DNA of 64,000 bases from JAHDHW01 sp963793295 (GTDB lineage: Bacteria > Bacteroidota > Bacteroidia > Chitinophagales > Saprospiraceae), in assembly GCA_963793295.1 (NCBI GenBank), contig CAWBZX010000042.1, forward strand, positions 164,581-228,580. Direction: 5' to 3'. Positions 8,201-17,157 of the stretch are shown piece after piece (the first letter of the stretch is position 1; the number at the start of each line of letters is the position of its first letter). The translations under genes and the position numbers were made by a program. The notes under the pieces were generated by a model. That model was not told the DNA's origin. It did no database searches and was given only the letters and a program-made list of their open reading frames with translations.

Positions 8201-10838
8201 GGATTTTGGAGATGGAAGTGGTTTATCAAATTTGCCAAATCCAACGCATGTTTATACGATTCCGGGTTCTTTTGAAGTCATGTTGATCGCTTCAAATTCA
8301 CCTAACTGTCATGACACCTTGATTCTTGATAATTTGGTGATATTAGATGGTCCTGTTGGAGAATATTCATATTCAGTTGACTCAACATGTGCTCCAGCGG
8401 AGATTACCTTTATGGCAAGTTCGGTGGCAAATTATAAATATACCTGGGATTTTGGAAATGGAGATTTAAGTTCTAATCCAAATTATATTTTATCGGATAC
8501 TTTTACATACGTTTATAACGAACCGGGTGTTTTTACCCCAACGCTAAGTTTAGAAAATGCGACGGGTTGTTTCCGAACTTTACCTGAGATTGGATCTATT
8601 TATGTTTCAACTTTACAAAGTGAATTCCAAGCCTCTGATACATTGCTTTGCGATGATAATGTTCCAATTACTTTTTACAACTTCAGTAATTCGGTCAACA
8701 ATTTAACAACTGTTGATTGGATCTTTGAGGGTGGTAACCCTACGAATAGTAGTAACTTTGAAGAGGTGGTTAGCTTTAATAATGCCGGTAGTTTTGATGT
8801 TACGATGATTGTTAGTAATGGATTTTGTACCGATACGCTTTATAAAGAAGATTATATCAATATTGGCCCAAAACCGGAAGCTGATTTTCAGATTTCAGTT
8901 TTAGAAGGATGTGAACCCTTGTCTATTACATTTACTGACATATCAACTATTTCAAGTGGAACTATTGATGGATGGGATTGGGATTTTGCTGATGGAAATG
9001 GTTCTAATCAGGCAAATCCGACTTATGTTTTTTCTGCAGGGATGAATACTCCGGTTACCTTGATTGCAAGTTCTGAGGAAGGTTGTACTGATACATTGAC
9101 GCAAACAGTTGATATTTATGATGCAACAGCTGTTAGTTTAACTGAAAACCAAGTTATTTGCCAAGGGGAACAAGCTTTTCTACAAGCTCAGATATTGGGA
9201 GATACGACAGGAGTGGCCTATTCCTGGTCACCTTCCACGGGGTTGAGTTGCACGGATTGTTTAAATCCAATAGCTACGCCAACTGATACCATTACTTATA
9301 CTTTTAGTTTAACAAATGCAGGAGGTTGTGTTACGAATAGTGAAGTTACTGTTATTGTAAAACCTTATGCTATTCCTGTTGTCCAAATAACTCCCGACAC
9401 GACAATTTGTGCAAATGACGTGATCCAATTATATGTAAATGGAGGAAGTAATGTTTATAGTTATAATTGGGATAGTTCACAGCCCGGATTAAGCTGTTAT
9501 GAGTCCTGTTTCAACCCAATTGCTGCTCCTTCAGATACAACCACATATGTAGTTACGGTAACTAATGAATACGGCTGTAGCAATCAGGGGGCTGTCACCA
9601 TTAATATTTTAGATGAAACTCAACCTTTTCTTGGAACTGATCGAACGATTTGTGAAGGAGGTAATACACAGCTGAACACATCAATCGGGAATAACCCTAT
9701 TTGGTTAGTATCCAATGGTTTGAGTTGTACAAATTGCCCTAATCCAATAGCGTCACCGGTTGAAGAAACTACTTATTACGTGCAAGTTACTACAGATTAT
9801 GGCTGTGAAATTTACGATACACTGGTTGTAAATATTATGACTACCGATGACCTTGAAGCAGGCGAAAACCTTGAAGTTTGCAGAGGAGAAACTATTGAAT
9901 TAAATGGAGTAGGAGAGGGAACTGTACTTTGGAGTCCTAATATTAATATGAACAATGCGAATACCTACAATCCTGAAGTAACACCAACGACAAACACCAC
10001 CTATTTTATGGCAGTAACAAATGGAGATTGTACATTAAGGGATTCCCTGAGAGTTACCGTAACAGATAAAACAGATATAGACCTTGAAGATGTTACCATT
10101 TGTGAAGGAGAAGAAGTAGAATTGATGGTTGAGGGAAGAGCTGATACCTACAATTGGTCTCCTTCTGCTGAACTCTCAAGTTTGGTCATTGAAAATCCTG
10201 TTGCATCACCATCGAGCACAGCTACATTTACAGTCGTTGCTTCGATTGCGACTTGTCAGCCTGATACTGAGTCAGTAGTCGTCAATGTAATACCTGCACC
10301 TATAATTTCTTTAAATAATACTGTTAATTATTTCCCAGGACAAGACGTTGAACTTGATGTTTCTGTTATTGGACAAGGAGTTTATGCATACAATTGGTCG
10401 CCAAATACAGATATAAGTTGCATTACCTGCCCTAATCCTGTTGTAACTCCAGGAGGATCAGAAAGTTATATCGTTATTGTAACAGATATCGACACTGGAT
10501 GCAGTTCGGAGGAACGTGTTCAGTTAAATATTCTAGAAGAATGCCCCGAAGAACTCATTTCCGTTCCAAATATTTTTACACCTAACAATGATGGCGTTAA
10601 TGACAGGCTCGAAATATATCTTTCTTCTTCTTTAAGTAATGAAATCTATAGTTTTCGAATTTTTAACAGATGGGGTACTTTGGTTTTTGAAACGACGGAG
10701 AGTAATAAAGGTTGGGATGGCACTTTTAAAGGACGTAACATGCAGGAAGGTGTTTATATTTATGTAGTTGAAGCACCTTGTGATCTAGAAGGAGGCAGGA
10801 TTATTAAGAAAGGAGATTTTGTACTCTTGCGTAAATAA
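5241..10838 (+). CDS. Giant PKD-repeat surface protein 1, type B T9SS sorting domain
   Basis: A 1865-aa exported protein, first of three tandem paralogues. The signal peptide (MMKHLRPVLLTLFSIPVLSS) ends near residue 24. About 15 PKD-like units of 80-90 aa follow to about residue 1295, each marked by a central W-x-F/W-D-F-G-D-G variant (IWDFGDGNFS, WEWDFGDGTSS, YSWDFGDGSP). Some units are degenerate (WSWQMVTTS, YTWSSPTG). Residues about 1300-1765 hold six Ig-like units with TICxGxxxxL openings, four of them with a cysteine pair (LSCTDCLNP, LSCYESCFNP, LSCTNCPNP, ISCITCPNP). Residues 1768-1865 are a gliding-associated type B sorting domain (VPNIFTPNNDGVND, FNRWG, WDGTFKG, GVYIY). It is probably an adhesin; the ligand is unknown. 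Confidence 0.93.
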   Translation: MMKHLRPVLLTLFSIPVLSSLHSQVTADFTYSATSGCGSLQVSFCDNSVSSSGNIVSWSWDLGGASSSLECPGRVFGIPGTYDVCLTVIDNNGISDTKCMTDLITVYNLPEPDFFATPVEGCAPAQISFTDLSTSQDGLIENWLWGLGGSCGTIFTTNPGVPAAICTYDIPDDYTISLTVTDENGCVNTKTKTDYLIISPAPEALFSTIDTFGCSPPYTATFTNNSPVTTGIDFHWDFGPGNGTYDGVNPPPVSFNSSGSNSVTLIATSTNSNCSDTFSIENVVEVGYNVDFDFTPDSGCEDMIVSFTDLSSEVADSVIWDFGDGNFSNDPNPTHQYSNAGCYFVKLTREIGGCWSERFSSTCINVETPPAVTYNNDNNVGCTLPHVVNFAGTSFSAVSWEWDFGDGTSSTLQNPVHVYNSFGDYPVTLTVSNASGCENSITLNTIEVQPVQAQMIDDQIEGCAPMTITLGDNSSSVTSIVSWSWQMVTTSSTYISSSPSPTFTINDIGVFDVQLTVTNTLGCTDTQIFSGAVSVGSIPNLAFSATPVESCVEQPITFTDLSDATVDFWYWDFGDGNDSDLTDPIHFYLDTGYYDVNLIASHNGCVNSITYSDYIHITAPVSKYNIIKFCDNTYQRKFKNNAIGADSIFWDFGVIGIDTDTSMQANPEFIYPDTGYYYVTQTVFNYTTGCQHSKTEEIHITDPKADFSLSSNQGCVPMTVSLIDNSNFAKSYTWSSPTGVISDSNISDPTINFDTPGIHSDIQLIIKDENNCRDTFVLTDQIFVNEINPGIIVDPASGCPTLNVSFSDASSNLFANNISWDWTFGNNLGTSNIENPSFSFVDVGNYDVDLTITDDWGCTASTTFDNAVQVSSATAFFDADNIGCTSAGISFNNFSDGAGLSYSWDFGDGSPLSTEESPSHFYMNEGTFTVCLTITDVNSCESTMCLDNYVEIVDPAAAFTLDNNFASCPPLTVNFQNLSLNATDYLWDFGDGSGLSNLPNPTHVYTIPGSFEVMLIASNSPNCHDTLILDNLVILDGPVGEYSYSVDSTCAPAEITFMASSVANYKYTWDFGNGDLSSNPNYILSDTFTYVYNEPGVFTPTLSLENATGCFRTLPEIGSIYVSTLQSEFQASDTLLCDDNVPITFYNFSNSVNNLTTVDWIFEGGNPTNSSNFEEVVSFNNAGSFDVTMIVSNGFCTDTLYKEDYINIGPKPEADFQISVLEGCEPLSITFTDISTISSGTIDGWDWDFADGNGSNQANPTYVFSAGMNTPVTLIASSEEGCTDTLTQTVDIYDATAVSLTENQVICQGEQAFLQAQILGDTTGVAYSWSPSTGLSCTDCLNPIATPTDTITYTFSLTNAGGCVTNSEVTVIVKPYAIPVVQITPDTTICANDVIQLYVNGGSNVYSYNWDSSQPGLSCYESCFNPIAAPSDTTTYVVTVTNEYGCSNQGAVTINILDETQPFLGTDRTICEGGNTQLNTSIGNNPIWLVSNGLSCTNCPNPIASPVEETTYYVQVTTDYGCEIYDTLVVNIMTTDDLEAGENLEVCRGETIELNGVGEGTVLWSPNINMNNANTYNPEVTPTTNTTYFMAVTNGDCTLRDSLRVTVTDKTDIDLEDVTICEGEEVELMVEGRADTYNWSPSAELSSLVIENPVASPSSTATFTVVASIATCQPDTESVVVNVIPAPIISLNNTVNYFPGQDVELDVSVIGQGVYAYNWSPNTDISCITCPNPVVTPGGSESYIVIVTDIDTGCSSEERVQLNILEECPEELISVPNIFTPNNDGVNDRLEIYLSSSLSNEIYSFRIFNRWGTLVFETTESNKGWDGTFKGRNMQEGVYIYVVEAPCDLEGGRIIKKGDFVLLRK

Positions 10839-10858
10839 TTTAGTAACTCATGTTTTTT

Positions 10859-10894
10859 AAAAAGGCTCATCCGTAAAGCGGATGAGCCTTTTTT
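10859..10894 (+). terminator. Strong intrinsic terminator after PKD gene 1
   Basis: A perfect stem GGCTCATCCG / CGGATGAGCC with loop TAAAG, flanked by A-run and T-run so that the paired region reaches 15 bp (10859-10873 with 10879-10893). The T-tract follows at once. It ends transcription 20 bases after the stop codon, so the next paralogue needs its own promoter. Confidence 0.92.
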
Positions 10895-11182
10895 GATTCT
10901 GACCATTGATAAATGACTTTTAGTGATTGCAATTTGGTGGATTAAAATGGCTTGGTTCAAGCAGATTTATAAGGTGATCAGGATTAAAAATGAGTTTTTT
11001 TTGAAAAATATGTGACAATAGACTTTTAAGTAAACACTTCAAAATCATTACTATGTTATTGATAAACAGTTATTTAGATTGTTTATATGTTGTTATAACT
11101 AAATGTTTTATATATGATATTCGGCATCACTTTTGGCATATGCAAATTGAATAATTTAAGAATCAGAGCAACAAAGAAGCAT
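10895..11182. other. Intergenic leader before PKD gene 2
   Basis: AT-rich, 288 bases between the terminator and the chosen start of the second paralogue. It must contain that gene's promoter, but I found no exact TAnnTTTG element. No gene or RNA is visible. Confidence 0.5.
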
Positions 11183-14100
11183 ATGAAAAAGGTATTCCTA
11201 GTACTTTCATGTTTTATATTTTTTATAGCATTGAAAGAATCGGGCGCACAAGTCAGCGCCAATTTTAGCTCAAATGTAACTTCCGGATGTGGATCTCTTC
11301 AGGTATCATTTTCTGATCAGTCCAGTTCATCCTCTGGAAATATCACTTCATGGTCCTGGAATCTGGGAGGCGTTAGTTCGAGTAGTCAGAATCCTGGCCG
11401 TATATTCGGTACCCCCGGTAGCTATACCATTTGCCTCACCGTTACTGATTCAGGAGGAAATTCCGATACCGAATGCAAGCAGGATTATATCACTGTTTTT
11501 AATCTGCCTTTACCTGAATTTGAAGCTTTGCCTTCATTAGGTTGTATTCCTCTGGACGTTGTTTTTGAAGATCAATCCGTTTCAGGTGGTGGGAATATAA
11601 CAGAATGGATTTGGGGTTTAGGTGGATCGGCTGGAGTTATAGTTGACGATGGCTCAGCTCCTGAAATTACTAGTACTTACAGTACTCCGGATGATTATAC
11701 TATTACCCTTACATTAAAAGATGAAAATGGATGTTCAAATACACTAACTAAAAATAATTATGTGCAAGTGGTAGATATTCCTGAGTTAAATATTTTGGTT
11801 GATCAAACTTTTACCTGTACAGCTCCATTAGTAGTAAATTTTAGTAATTTGAGTGATACTCAGGATATGGAGTTTTTCTGGGATTTTGGTAATAGTACTA
11901 CTTACAATGGGGTTAATCCACCACCAATTGTTTATAATCAGCAAGGAGCATATACGGTAACGGTTATTGGAAATAATTTAGTTACAGGTTGCAGTGATAC
12001 CTTGATATTAGTAGATCATATCAATGTGGGCTATCCGATTAATTTTTCATATACTCCAGAAAGTGGTTGTGAAGATTTGGTTGTTTCATTTTTTGATAAT
12101 TCGGCCGATCCAGCAGATAGTTTAGTCTGGAATTTTGGAGATGGGATGACATCAACCGTTAACAATCCAACATATACCTACGTAAATCCTGGATGTTATT
12201 ATGTAAAACTCATTCGATATGTAAATGGATGCGTCTCGCAAGCATTAACCCAAAATTGTATTGAAGTCTTTGCTTTGCCAGATGTCAGTTATTCAAATAA
12301 CAAACCATTAGGTTGTTCTGTACCCCACACTGTAAAATTTACCGGTGCTTCCTCTGATGCAGTCAGTTGGGCTTGGGATTTTGGCGATGGAAATACGAGC
12401 AATGTTAAAAATCCAACTCATACTTATACTGCTTTAGGCTTTTATAATGTATCATTGACTGTAACAAATGCGAATGGTTGTACCAATACAATAAGTACTG
12501 ATCAAATTGGAATTCAGGAAATACAAGCGAGTATTCCATCTGGTCAAACACAAGGTTGTACGCCGTTAAGTGTACTACTCAATGACAATTCAAGCTCCAT
12601 CACACCCATCATTGACTGGCAATGGGAAGTCTATGATTCTTATTCAACTCCTCCCGCCAGCTATTTTACGTTCACTGGTCAAGATCCTTCGTTTAATTTA
12701 ATTGATACCGGTTTATATACAGTATCCCTCATAGTAACAAACGATATTGGTTGTGTTGACACAACTGTTTTTGATCAGGTGATAGCAGTAGGGATACCTC
12801 CGGATGTTGATTTTGATGCTGATCCAAAAGAGAATTGTGTGGAAACTGAAATAGCATTTATCGATCTGAGTAGTTCGTTTGCCAATAGTTTTTTATGGGA
12901 TTTTGGTGACGGTGCAACTTCCGATTTAAGAAATCCGGTCCATGAATATGCAGGTATTGGCTTGTTTGATATTACATTAACAGCATGGCATCACGGATGT
13001 ATCAATTTTTCCACTAAAACAGATTTCATACAGATTAATCCACCAAAAGCCCGTTTTGATATTATTAGAGATTGTGAAACACCATATTTTATACAATTAC
13101 AAGATGACTCAGAAGGAGCAGATTCGATACATTGGGACTTTGGTGTACCAGGAACAATGACTGATGAGTCGACTGATTGGAATCCAAGCTATACATATGC
13201 GACGACGGGAACCTACACAGTCACCCAAGAAGTATTCAACTTTACATATGATTGCTCTGATGATCAAACTTATACCATCATAATAACAGATCCACTCGCA
13301 GATTTTACTTTGTCAACCTTGACAGGATGTGAACCATTAACAGTTTCAACTATAGATAATTCTTTATTTGCAAATCAATATTCCTGGACTGCGCCTGGTG
13401 GTATCATTTCAAATCCTCAAGCAGCCGAACCAACTATTGTTTATAATAATACTGGTACTTTTACTGACATTGAGCTCATTATTACTGATATAAATGGTTG
13501 TAAGGATACGCTTCTTAATACAGATACAATTTATGTAAATGGCATCAATCCTGATTTTACTTATAACCCAAATGGCGGTTGTCGTCCGTTAATTGTTGAT
13601 GCTGTGGATAATTCTACTACCGTTTATGGAAATATTAACGCGTGGTCATGGAACTTTGGGGGATTGGGATCATCAAATGATCAAAATCCGACTTTTACTT
13701 TTGGAGAAATCGGAATTTTTCCCATTACACTTTCCGTGTCAAATGATTGGGGTTGTAATGAAGTCATTACGATTAACAATGCTGTAGAAGTTACCTATCC
13801 ATATCCTCAATTTGATTCAGAAACCTATAGTTGTACTGATCATGCAGTTAGTTTTAACAATCATTCTGTTGGAACGTTAATGACTTATCTATGGGATTTT
13901 GGTGATGGAAATACATCTACTCAAATTTCACCTACACATTTATATATCAATGAAGGAAGCTATACGGTATGCTTAACCGCAACAGATAAATACGGTTGCG
14001 ATAGTACCTTGTGTAAAACAGACTATATTTTAATTGCTAATCCTGTTGCTGCGTTTAGTGCGGATACAACCGATGCAACTTGTCCACCATTATTTGTGAA

Positions 14101-16765
14101 TTTTCAAAATTCATCTTTATATGCAAATATTTTCCAATGGGATTTTGGAGATAATGGAGGTACTTCAACTTTATTCAATCCGCCACATATTTATACTGAA
14201 CCAGGAAATTTTGATGTTACACTAATCGCTTCTACCAATGAATTTTGCAGTGATACTTTAACATTAGTTGATTATATAAATATTGGAGGCCCGATAGGTA
14301 GCTTTTCATTTGATATCGATAGTGCTTGTATTCCTGCAACCATTACTTTCATCGGAGAATCTCTGGATCCTTATACTTTTGTTTGGGATTATGGGAATGG
14401 CGTTTTGGATTCTACCTTAAATGTTTCAAACGATACAATATCCTATGTCTACAATGAAATTGGCAGTTTTATACCACAATTGGTGTTGATAGACGATGCA
14501 AATTGTATCAGAGCTTTTGAGTCTCCGGATACGCTTCGTTTGGAAGTTTTAGATTTGGATTTTTTTGCAACTGATCAAATTTTATGTACAGGAGAATCTT
14601 CCACATCCTTTTTGAATATAACGAACTCTAGTTCCCCGATTAATTATTTGGAATGGAATTTTGAAAATGGTAACCCGAATACTTCGAATAATTTTGAACC
14701 AACAGTCAATTATACAAATGCAGGTCTAAATGATGTTATGTTAATTGCAGAAAATGGATTTTGTAGAGACACGCTGTTCAGACCAGATTATATTAAAATT
14801 GGTGAAAGTCCTGTTGCAGATTTTATTATGTCTGGTAATCTTGGCTGCGAACCCTATACCGTCAGCTTTTCAGATATGTCAACTATAACCAGCGGTGTGA
14901 TTGATGCCTGGGAATGGAATTTTGAAGATGGCGGTAATTCAATTCTTCAAAATCCTACTTATATTTTTAATGAAACCGGAATACAGGATATCGAATTTAT
15001 TGTATCTACTGATATTGGATGTACGGATACTTTGGTCAATACAATTGAGGTACACCCTATGCCAACGGTTGAATTAACTGGTTCAGATGAATTATGTATG
15101 GGACAAACTGCTCAGTTGAATGCCGAAATTACTTCAGATCCTACTGGTGTCACTTATCATTGGATAAATGATCCAACCTTAAATTGTACGGACTGTTTTG
15201 ACCCTATTGTAAATCCTTTAGATACTACTACTTATTATTTTGTAATAAATAATTTGATAGGATGTACCGACACTTTTGCAATTACTGTAGTCGTAAGACC
15301 TTACCCGGCACCGGTTTTGACGATGACTGAAGATACCACGATCTGTAAAAATGATGTTTTACAAATAAATGTAAACGGTGGACCTGATATCTATACTTAC
15401 GAGTGGAATAACTCCGGTTCTGGATTGAGTTGTAACAATTGCCCTGATCCTATCGCTTCACCAACAGAACTAACCTCTTATCAAGTAACCGTTACCAATC
15501 AATGGGACTGTTCTACAGAAGGAGGTTTAATCGTAGATGTTCTTGATGAATATCAACCTTTTGCAGGTGAAGATAAAACCATATGTGAGGGAGATAATAC
15601 CCAACTCGATATTAGCTTTGGAAACAATCCAATATGGTTGGTCACTGATGGATTAGATTGCTGGGACTGCCCAAATCCTGTCTCATCACCCATTTCGACG
15701 ACCGAATATTTCGTTGAAGTAACCACAGACTACGGTTGTAAATTAATTGATACTGTAGTCGTAAATATTGTTTATCCTGAAGATGTTGATGCGGGGGGCG
15801 ATGCTTTGATCTGTGACGGAGAAAGCGTTCAATTGTTAGGTGTTGCAGAAGGCAACATCAGTTGGAGTCCTTCTTTTGATTTAAATAATTCAAATATTTT
15901 AAATCCGATAGGAAACCCATCTTCTTCTGTTACTTATTATATGACCGCTACAAATGGAGACTGTATTCTGACAGATTCTATGGAAGTTGAAGTGATTGAT
16001 AAAGCTGAAATATTCGTAGACGATGTAAAAATTTGCGAGGGTGAAGGAATTCAACTGCAGGCCTATGGAAATGCTGATAGCTATTTTTGGTATGAATCCC
16101 CTGACTTGTCAGATATTTATATTCCAAATCCAATAGCTCAACCAAACGAAACTACAACTTATACAGTTGTCGGAGAAATTGGAATGTGTGAATCTGATAC
16201 AGCAATTGTGGAGGTTACGGTGGTACCAGAGCTGGAGACCTTTATTCCAGAATATTATCAATATTTTAATGGTCAAACGGTACAGCTTAACTTATCCATT
16301 ACTAATCCTGACGATTATTTGTATCAATGGTTTCCAGCCGAATTATTAAACTGTACAAATTGTATCAACCCTTCCTTTACTCCGGATACGACAATGACTT
16401 ATACGGTTGAAATCACTGATCCTTCTACAGGTTGTGTAACTATTGAATCTACAATAGTCAAAGAATATTTTAGTTGCCCGACTGAATTGATCGGTGTGCC
16501 AAATATTTTCACGCCTAATAATGATGGTATCAATGATATTTTAAAAATGGAATTGTCTCCTTCGATGTCTGAAATTTATACCTTCAAAGTATTTAACAGA
16601 TGGGGTGCCCTGGTTTTTGAAACGGAAGATTTTAATGAAGGCTGGGATGGAACTTACAAAGGAGAGATCATGCCAAATGGAGTTTATATTTATTTCCTTG
16701 AAGCTCCTTGTGAAGTGAATGGACGAAGAATGATAAAGAAAGGAGATATTACGATCATTCGTTAA
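11183..16765 (+). CDS. Giant PKD-repeat surface protein 2, type B T9SS sorting domain
   Basis: 1860 aa from the ATG at 11183. An in-frame start at 11114 would add 23 residues before the signal peptide (MKKVFLVLSCFIFFIALKES, cut near GAQ), so the inner ATG is preferred. The layout matches the first paralogue unit for unit: about 15 PKD-like units (FFWDFGNS, LVWNFGDG, WAWDFGDG, FLWDFGDG, YLWDFGDG), six Ig-like units from about residue 1300 with cysteine pairs (LNCTDCFDP, LSCNNCPDP, LDCWDCPNP, LNCTNCINP), and a type B sorting domain at about 1766-1860 (VPNIFTPNNDGIND, FNRWG, WDGTYKG, GVYIY). The mature N-terminus (QVSANFSSNVTSGCGSLQVSF) is almost the same as in the other two. Probably a T9SS-exported adhesin. 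Confidence 0.93.
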   Translation: MKKVFLVLSCFIFFIALKESGAQVSANFSSNVTSGCGSLQVSFSDQSSSSSGNITSWSWNLGGVSSSSQNPGRIFGTPGSYTICLTVTDSGGNSDTECKQDYITVFNLPLPEFEALPSLGCIPLDVVFEDQSVSGGGNITEWIWGLGGSAGVIVDDGSAPEITSTYSTPDDYTITLTLKDENGCSNTLTKNNYVQVVDIPELNILVDQTFTCTAPLVVNFSNLSDTQDMEFFWDFGNSTTYNGVNPPPIVYNQQGAYTVTVIGNNLVTGCSDTLILVDHINVGYPINFSYTPESGCEDLVVSFFDNSADPADSLVWNFGDGMTSTVNNPTYTYVNPGCYYVKLIRYVNGCVSQALTQNCIEVFALPDVSYSNNKPLGCSVPHTVKFTGASSDAVSWAWDFGDGNTSNVKNPTHTYTALGFYNVSLTVTNANGCTNTISTDQIGIQEIQASIPSGQTQGCTPLSVLLNDNSSSITPIIDWQWEVYDSYSTPPASYFTFTGQDPSFNLIDTGLYTVSLIVTNDIGCVDTTVFDQVIAVGIPPDVDFDADPKENCVETEIAFIDLSSSFANSFLWDFGDGATSDLRNPVHEYAGIGLFDITLTAWHHGCINFSTKTDFIQINPPKARFDIIRDCETPYFIQLQDDSEGADSIHWDFGVPGTMTDESTDWNPSYTYATTGTYTVTQEVFNFTYDCSDDQTYTIIITDPLADFTLSTLTGCEPLTVSTIDNSLFANQYSWTAPGGIISNPQAAEPTIVYNNTGTFTDIELIITDINGCKDTLLNTDTIYVNGINPDFTYNPNGGCRPLIVDAVDNSTTVYGNINAWSWNFGGLGSSNDQNPTFTFGEIGIFPITLSVSNDWGCNEVITINNAVEVTYPYPQFDSETYSCTDHAVSFNNHSVGTLMTYLWDFGDGNTSTQISPTHLYINEGSYTVCLTATDKYGCDSTLCKTDYILIANPVAAFSADTTDATCPPLFVNFQNSSLYANIFQWDFGDNGGTSTLFNPPHIYTEPGNFDVTLIASTNEFCSDTLTLVDYINIGGPIGSFSFDIDSACIPATITFIGESLDPYTFVWDYGNGVLDSTLNVSNDTISYVYNEIGSFIPQLVLIDDANCIRAFESPDTLRLEVLDLDFFATDQILCTGESSTSFLNITNSSSPINYLEWNFENGNPNTSNNFEPTVNYTNAGLNDVMLIAENGFCRDTLFRPDYIKIGESPVADFIMSGNLGCEPYTVSFSDMSTITSGVIDAWEWNFEDGGNSILQNPTYIFNETGIQDIEFIVSTDIGCTDTLVNTIEVHPMPTVELTGSDELCMGQTAQLNAEITSDPTGVTYHWINDPTLNCTDCFDPIVNPLDTTTYYFVINNLIGCTDTFAITVVVRPYPAPVLTMTEDTTICKNDVLQINVNGGPDIYTYEWNNSGSGLSCNNCPDPIASPTELTSYQVTVTNQWDCSTEGGLIVDVLDEYQPFAGEDKTICEGDNTQLDISFGNNPIWLVTDGLDCWDCPNPVSSPISTTEYFVEVTTDYGCKLIDTVVVNIVYPEDVDAGGDALICDGESVQLLGVAEGNISWSPSFDLNNSNILNPIGNPSSSVTYYMTATNGDCILTDSMEVEVIDKAEIFVDDVKICEGEGIQLQAYGNADSYFWYESPDLSDIYIPNPIAQPNETTTYTVVGEIGMCESDTAIVEVTVVPELETFIPEYYQYFNGQTVQLNLSITNPDDYLYQWFPAELLNCTNCINPSFTPDTTMTYTVEITDPSTGCVTIESTIVKEYFSCPTELIGVPNIFTPNNDGINDILKMELSPSMSEIYTFKVFNRWGALVFETEDFNEGWDGTYKGEIMPNGVYIYFLEAPCEVNGRRMIKKGDITIIR

Positions 16766-16801
16766 AAAAGAAATTCAATATTTTATGCTTCTTTAGTTGT
16801 T

Positions 16802-16836
16802 AGGCCATTAGTTTTACTAATGGCCTTTCTTTTTGT
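16802..16836 (+). terminator. Intrinsic terminator after PKD gene 2
   Basis: Perfect 10-bp stem AGGCCATTAG / CTAATGGCCT (16802-16811 with 16817-16826), loop TTTTA, then a T-rich tail TTCTTTTTG. It lies 36 bases after the stop codon. Confidence 0.9.
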
Positions 16837-17157
16837 TTAGTTAAATATTTCATATCAATAAATAAATATTTTGATTTTGAATTACTATATTTGTGTAAGA
16901 AATTGAAAAACAAACTTATATCGTCATAATTGATTATTTTACATAGCACTATAGTTTAAAAAAAAATGTAATTAATTAATTTGTTAGACAATAAATTTTA
17001 ATCCCTGCCAGTTTTCTCTTTTTTATCTACGATTTGATTCCTTAAACCGATTTTTATAAAAAAATAAAGAGACAAAGCCTTGCGTTTTGTTTTAGTATTG
17101 TATTGGAATATAATTCTGTAGTTTAAAATAAATAAAAAATCAGGATTTACTGAGACT
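16837..17157. other. AT-rich intergenic region before PKD gene 3, with possible -7 element
   Basis: 321 bases without a gene. TATATTTG at 16886-16893 is an exact TAnnTTTG match and could be the -7 element of the third paralogue, leaving a leader of about 260 bases, but no well-placed -33 TTG is seen. The minus-strand open frame at 16998-17279 runs antisense into the coding start and is rejected. Confidence 0.35.
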
